The translations under genes and the position numbers were made by a program. The notes under the pieces were generated by a model. That model did not search any database. It was not told the DNA's origin and worked only from the letters and a program-made list of their open reading frames with translations. 8,202 nucleotides of DNA from Candidatus Eiseniibacteriota bacterium (GTDB lineage: Bacteria > Eisenbacteria > RBG-16-71-46 > SZUA-252), in contig JAEHDN010000034.1 in assembly GCA_016880395.1 (NCBI GenBank), forward strand, positions 1 through 8,202. The letters are read 5' to 3'. Below, piece after piece: positions 6,154 to 8,202 of the stretch (positions within the stretch are counted from its first letter, which is position 1; each line of letters opens with the position of its first letter).

Positions 6154-7557
6154 CTAGGGGCGGGACCCACTCTGCGCAGGTACCAGCATCGCCTCGACGG
6201 AGTGCGTGAACCAGCGCTCGGCCGCGGCCCGGACATCTTCGGGCTTGAGCTGGAGAAGCCGCGTCTCGAAGCGCTGCGAGAAATCGAGCCCCAGTCCCTG
6301 GGTCTCGAAGCGGGACAGGTTGCGCGCGCGCGCCAGCGGATTCGATTGGTCGTCGAAGTAGCTGTTCTGCACCCGCCGGATCTGCACGTGCCAATCCCCC
6401 TCGTCGAGGGGGTCGGTCTTGAGACGCTTCATCACCGAGGCCACCGTGTCCCGTGCAGCCTGGACCGTGGCGGCCGGGGCGCCGTAGTAGACGGCCATCG
6501 AGGACCGCTTCGGGTAGGGCGGATAGAGAACGCCCACGCCTGTCGCGATGCGCCGCTCAGGGAGCCAGTACGTGATCGGCGAGCGGTCGCCGGAGCGCAG
6601 GTAGGAGTCGACGACCATGAAGGCCGGGTAGTCGGGGTCGTCGTAGCCGGGAGCCGGGAAGCCGAACGTCACGGCGCTCGCCATGATGGGCCGGCTCTCC
6701 TGGACGACCGTGTCCGCCGTCGCGACCACCGCATCCCCGCCGACCCGCTCAGGAGCCGGCCCCACCGGCACGGGTTCGAACGCCTTCTCGAGCTGGGCCA
6801 TCAGCTTCTTCCCGTCGAAATTGCCCACGAAGACGACCGTGAGATTGCCACCGACGAAGAGCTTTCGGTGGAGCGCGACGATGTCGCTGCGGCGCGAATC
6901 CGCGATGGAGTGCACGCGCCCATAGGCCGGGCGCTCGAACGCGCTGCCCCGGTACATCGTGCGGAGGAAGAGCGCGTACGAGGCCGCGAGCGGGCTCTCC
7001 AGCTCGTCGGTCGCCTTGCCCAGATAGAGCGCCTTGGCTGCCTCGAACGCCGTGTCCGGGAAGGACGGGTGGAGCACGACGTCGGTGAGGATCTCCACCG
7101 CCTTCGATGAGCGCTCGCGGGAGGTGGAGATCGAGATCTGTCCCAGGTCGGGTCCCGCTCCCGAGGCGAGCTTCGCGTTATCCGCTGCGGTCAGATCCAG
7201 CTCGAGCTGGGCAGGTGACTTGCCATTCGTGCCCGCGATCAGGGCCCTCATGAGGACCTGCCCGAGCCCGCTCTCCTCTTCGGTCTCGTAGAGCGTTCCC
7301 ATCCGGAGGGCGACGACCCCGCCCACGCGCTCGCTGGTCCGCTGCTCCTGCACGAGGAGCCGGACGCCGTTCTTCAGAACCTTGCGCTCGACCGGCTGCC
7401 CGGGGTCGTACGCCGGGACCCGGGGCTTGGGGGGCGTGTTGGGAATGACGCGCCCCTGAGCCTCTACCCGGGACGTTCCCGCCATCAGGATGCCCAGCGT
7501 GGCCAGGAGAGACGGCCAAAGTCGTTTGGAATGAAGGGGATTCACGATATGGAGCAT
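6154..7557 (-). CDS. Exported M16-family peptidase homologue lacking the zinc-binding motif
   Basis: A 467-residue protein of the insulinase/M16 fold, probably in the periplasm or outside the cell. Residues 1-33 form a signal peptide: basic HSKR, then a hydrophobic core WPSLLATLGILMAG, with a likely cut after VEA (31-33). The first M16 domain begins near LKNGVRLLVQE (61-71). The second domain is around 200-460, with TVVFVGNF (about 229-236), the PAPGYDDPDYPAF interface and VYYGAP. Where active members have HxxEH, this one reads QVLMR (100-104), so zinc ligands and the catalytic Glu are missing. The second-domain Arg/Tyr pair of heterodimer partners (usually LRExxGLxY) also appears lost (LPERRIATG). 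It may be the structural half of a two-subunit protease or a non-proteolytic exported protein. I chose ATG 7557 because a candidate promoter leaves almost no leader before it. GTG 7563 and GTG 7545 are alternatives, and no start has a clear ribosome-binding site. Confidence 0.88.
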   Translation of the reverse strand: MLHIVNPLHSKRLWPSLLATLGILMAGTSRVEAQGRVIPNTPPKPRVPAYDPGQPVERKVLKNGVRLLVQEQRTSERVGGVVALRMGTLYETEEESGLGQVLMRALIAGTNGKSPAQLELDLTAADNAKLASGAGPDLGQISISTSRERSSKAVEILTDVVLHPSFPDTAFEAAKALYLGKATDELESPLAASYALFLRTMYRGSAFERPAYGRVHSIADSRRSDIVALHRKLFVGGNLTVVFVGNFDGKKLMAQLEKAFEPVPVGPAPERVGGDAVVATADTVVQESRPIMASAVTFGFPAPGYDDPDYPAFMVVDSYLRSGDRSPITYWLPERRIATGVGVLYPPYPKRSSMAVYYGAPAATVQAARDTVASVMKRLKTDPLDEGDWHVQIRRVQNSYFDDQSNPLARARNLSRFETQGLGLDFSQRFETRLLQLKPEDVRAAAERWFTHSVEAMLVPAQSGSRP

Positions 7558-7565
7558 GGGCACGG

Positions 7566-7594
7566 AGGCTAGCAGACCGCCGGACCTCCGTCAA
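7566..7594 (-). promoter_or_regulatory. Candidate sigma-70-type promoter for the M16-led gene run
   Basis: Reading the minus strand, TTGACG (7594-7589) and TAGCCT (7571-7566) are separated by exactly 17 bases, and TGC directly precedes the -10 element (extended -10 pattern). The -35 matches consensus at five of six positions; the -10 is weak. Transcription would begin near 7559, one to three bases before ATG 7557, giving a nearly leaderless message. This would explain why no ribosome-binding site is seen for that gene. It is supported only by pattern and position. Confidence 0.4.
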
Positions 7595-7642
7595 TCGGAG
7601 CGCGCGAAAGCACGCAAAACGAGAGGCGAGTGCAAAAAACTG

Positions 7643-7685
7643 TTCGGTTTCTAGTCAAGGATACGCGCCTCGAAGCCGAATTTTT
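7643..7685. terminator. Hairpin with A/T tracts, possible two-way terminator in the divergent spacer
   Basis: TTCGGTTTC (7643-7651) pairs with GAAGCCGAA (7672-7680) to form a 9-base-pair stem with one G-T wobble and a 20-base loop. On the plus strand the stem runs straight into TTTTT (7681-7685). On the minus strand it is followed, after three bases, by six T (7639-7634). This is the form of a bidirectional intrinsic terminator, although the loop is long and the stem modest. It sits upstream of the plus-strand gene, so on that strand it could also act as an attenuator. Confidence 0.4.
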
Positions 7686-7710
7686 AAGTGTGAGGCCGGG
7701 GGGTCTCGCT

Positions 7711-7718
7711 AAGGAAGG
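7711..7718 (+). promoter_or_regulatory. Ribosome-binding site of the exported hypothetical gene
   Basis: AAGGAAGG ends 5 bases before ATG 7724, and its AAGGA core is 8 bases away. It supports this start and the reading of the right end of the window as a plus-strand gene. Confidence 0.65.
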
Positions 7719-7723
7719 CCATC

Positions 7724-8202
7724 ATGAAATCTGCCCGAACCGCGCTCGGGGCCCGGCCCCGGGCGAAACGCGCGCTCCTCATCGCCACGGCGGCGGCCGC
7801 AGGCCTCGCCTTCATGCTGCCGTGCGCGGCCCATGGCGCGGTCGACCCTACCGCACAAGTACCCGAGTTCAACCGGATCTGTTCCGACCTCGCTCACGCC
7901 CGCGAGGAGCTGCGCGCCGGTCTTCTGGACGAGGCCGATTTCGGCGATCGAATCCTGGCCCTTTTCGTCCAGGCGGACAGCATGCGCACGGCGCTCCTGG
8001 CCGGGGCTCCGGGGATTCGGCGCCCCGGAACGCCCGGGTTCGCCATGGAGCGGTGCCTTCGTTATCTCATCGAATCGCTGCGGCAGAACTATGTGGGGAT
8101 GGCGGGTCAGAGTGGGCTCGACTTCCTGGACGCGGATCGTGCGTTCCAAGCCGCGGTGGCCTGGCGAAGCGGGGCGATGGGTGGCGGTGCGTACGCGGAA
8201 CG
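7724..8202 (+). CDS. Exported protein of unknown function, N-terminal part; 3' end outside window
   Basis: An open frame from ATG 7724 stays open to the window end, giving 159 residues and two extra bases. It has a good ribosome-binding site and the high third-position GC expected of a real gene here. Residues 1-38 look like a Sec signal peptide: a basic n-region (RPRAKR, 11-16), a hydrophobic core LLIATAAAAGLAFML (18-32) and a likely cut near AHGA (36-39). Cys34 follows MLP, which does not fit a lipobox, so a lipoprotein is unlikely. There is no twin-arginine pair. The mature part is rich in Ala, Leu and charged residues, with probable helices at 48-95 and 106-123 and two cysteines (53 and 111). 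The visible end turns Gly-rich (GAMGGGAYAE). I recognise no family. It is transcribed away from the M16-led run. The minus-strand frame over the same bases (7709-8149) is Arg/Gly-rich and looks like its shadow. Confidence 0.72.
   Translation, partial: MKSARTALGARPRAKRALLIATAAAAGLAFMLPCAAHGAVDPTAQVPEFNRICSDLAHAREELRAGLLDEADFGDRILALFVQADSMRTALLAGAPGIRRPGTPGFAMERCLRYLIESLRQNYVGMAGQSGLDFLDADRAFQAAVAWRSGAMGGGAYAE

Noticed and set aside
5461..7110. Long plus-strand open frame of 549 codons opposite the M50 and M16 genes.
   Set aside because: It is Arg/His/Glu/Val-rich with no family motif, has no ribosome-binding site, and lies opposite two genes with clear motifs. Such antisense frames are common in GC-rich DNA.
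7600..7723. Promoter for the plus-strand gene, e.g. TTTAAG at 7683-7688 as a -10 element.
   Set aside because: No acceptable -35 hexamer at the right distance was found, so I do not claim a promoter there.
7709..8149. Minus-strand 146-codon frame at the right end.
   Set aside because: It lies opposite the plus-strand gene, which has a ribosome-binding site and signal peptide; this frame has neither and would begin in the middle of that gene.

Overview
The window is GC-rich chromosomal DNA (about two thirds G+C by eye). It reads as a run of housekeeping genes on the minus strand plus the start of one divergent gene on the plus strand. I see no rRNA, tRNA, CRISPR array, insertion sequence or phage gene. 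The high GC, the frequent GTG and TTG starts and the order M50 protease - trpS - scpA - scpB - rluB - aromatic/His genes suggest a free-living bacterium. A Gemmatimonadota- or Eisenbacteria-like lineage, or another deep GC-rich phylum, would fit. This is a guess from gene style and order, not a proven placement.

Layout in the direction of minus-strand transcription (right to left): an exported M16-family protein without its zinc site (7557-6154); an M50 site-2-type membrane protease (6117-5476); trpS (5479-4484); scpA (4487-3615); scpB (3618-2980); an RluB/RsuA-type pseudouridine synthase (2990-2247); hisC (2214-1114); a tyrA-type prephenate dehydrogenase (1117-281); and the first 94 codons of aroA (284 to beyond base 1). 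Six junctions overlap, five of them by 2-4 bases as ATGA, GTGA or TTGA stop/start pairs. The only gaps are 36 bases (M16-M50) and 32 bases (rluB-hisC). The nine genes could therefore form one transcript, with a candidate promoter at 7566-7594 just ahead of the M16 gene.

Functionally the run joins three themes. The first is envelope proteolysis or protein handling (M16-like, M50). The second is translation and chromosome organisation (TrpS, ScpA, ScpB, rRNA pseudouridylation). The third is aromatic amino-acid synthesis (HisC-type aminotransferase, TyrA, AroA). hisC sits next to tyrA and aroA with no other his gene in view, so it may also act as the aromatic aminotransferase.

To the right, a 160-base spacer holds the candidate promoter and an A/T-flanked hairpin that resembles a two-way terminator. 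Beyond it, a plus-strand gene for an exported protein of unknown function (7724 onward) runs off the window. The points most worth a second look are the altered active site of the TyrA homologue, the loss of zinc ligands in the M16 protein, and the structured spacer. I found no convincing evidence of a new multi-gene system.
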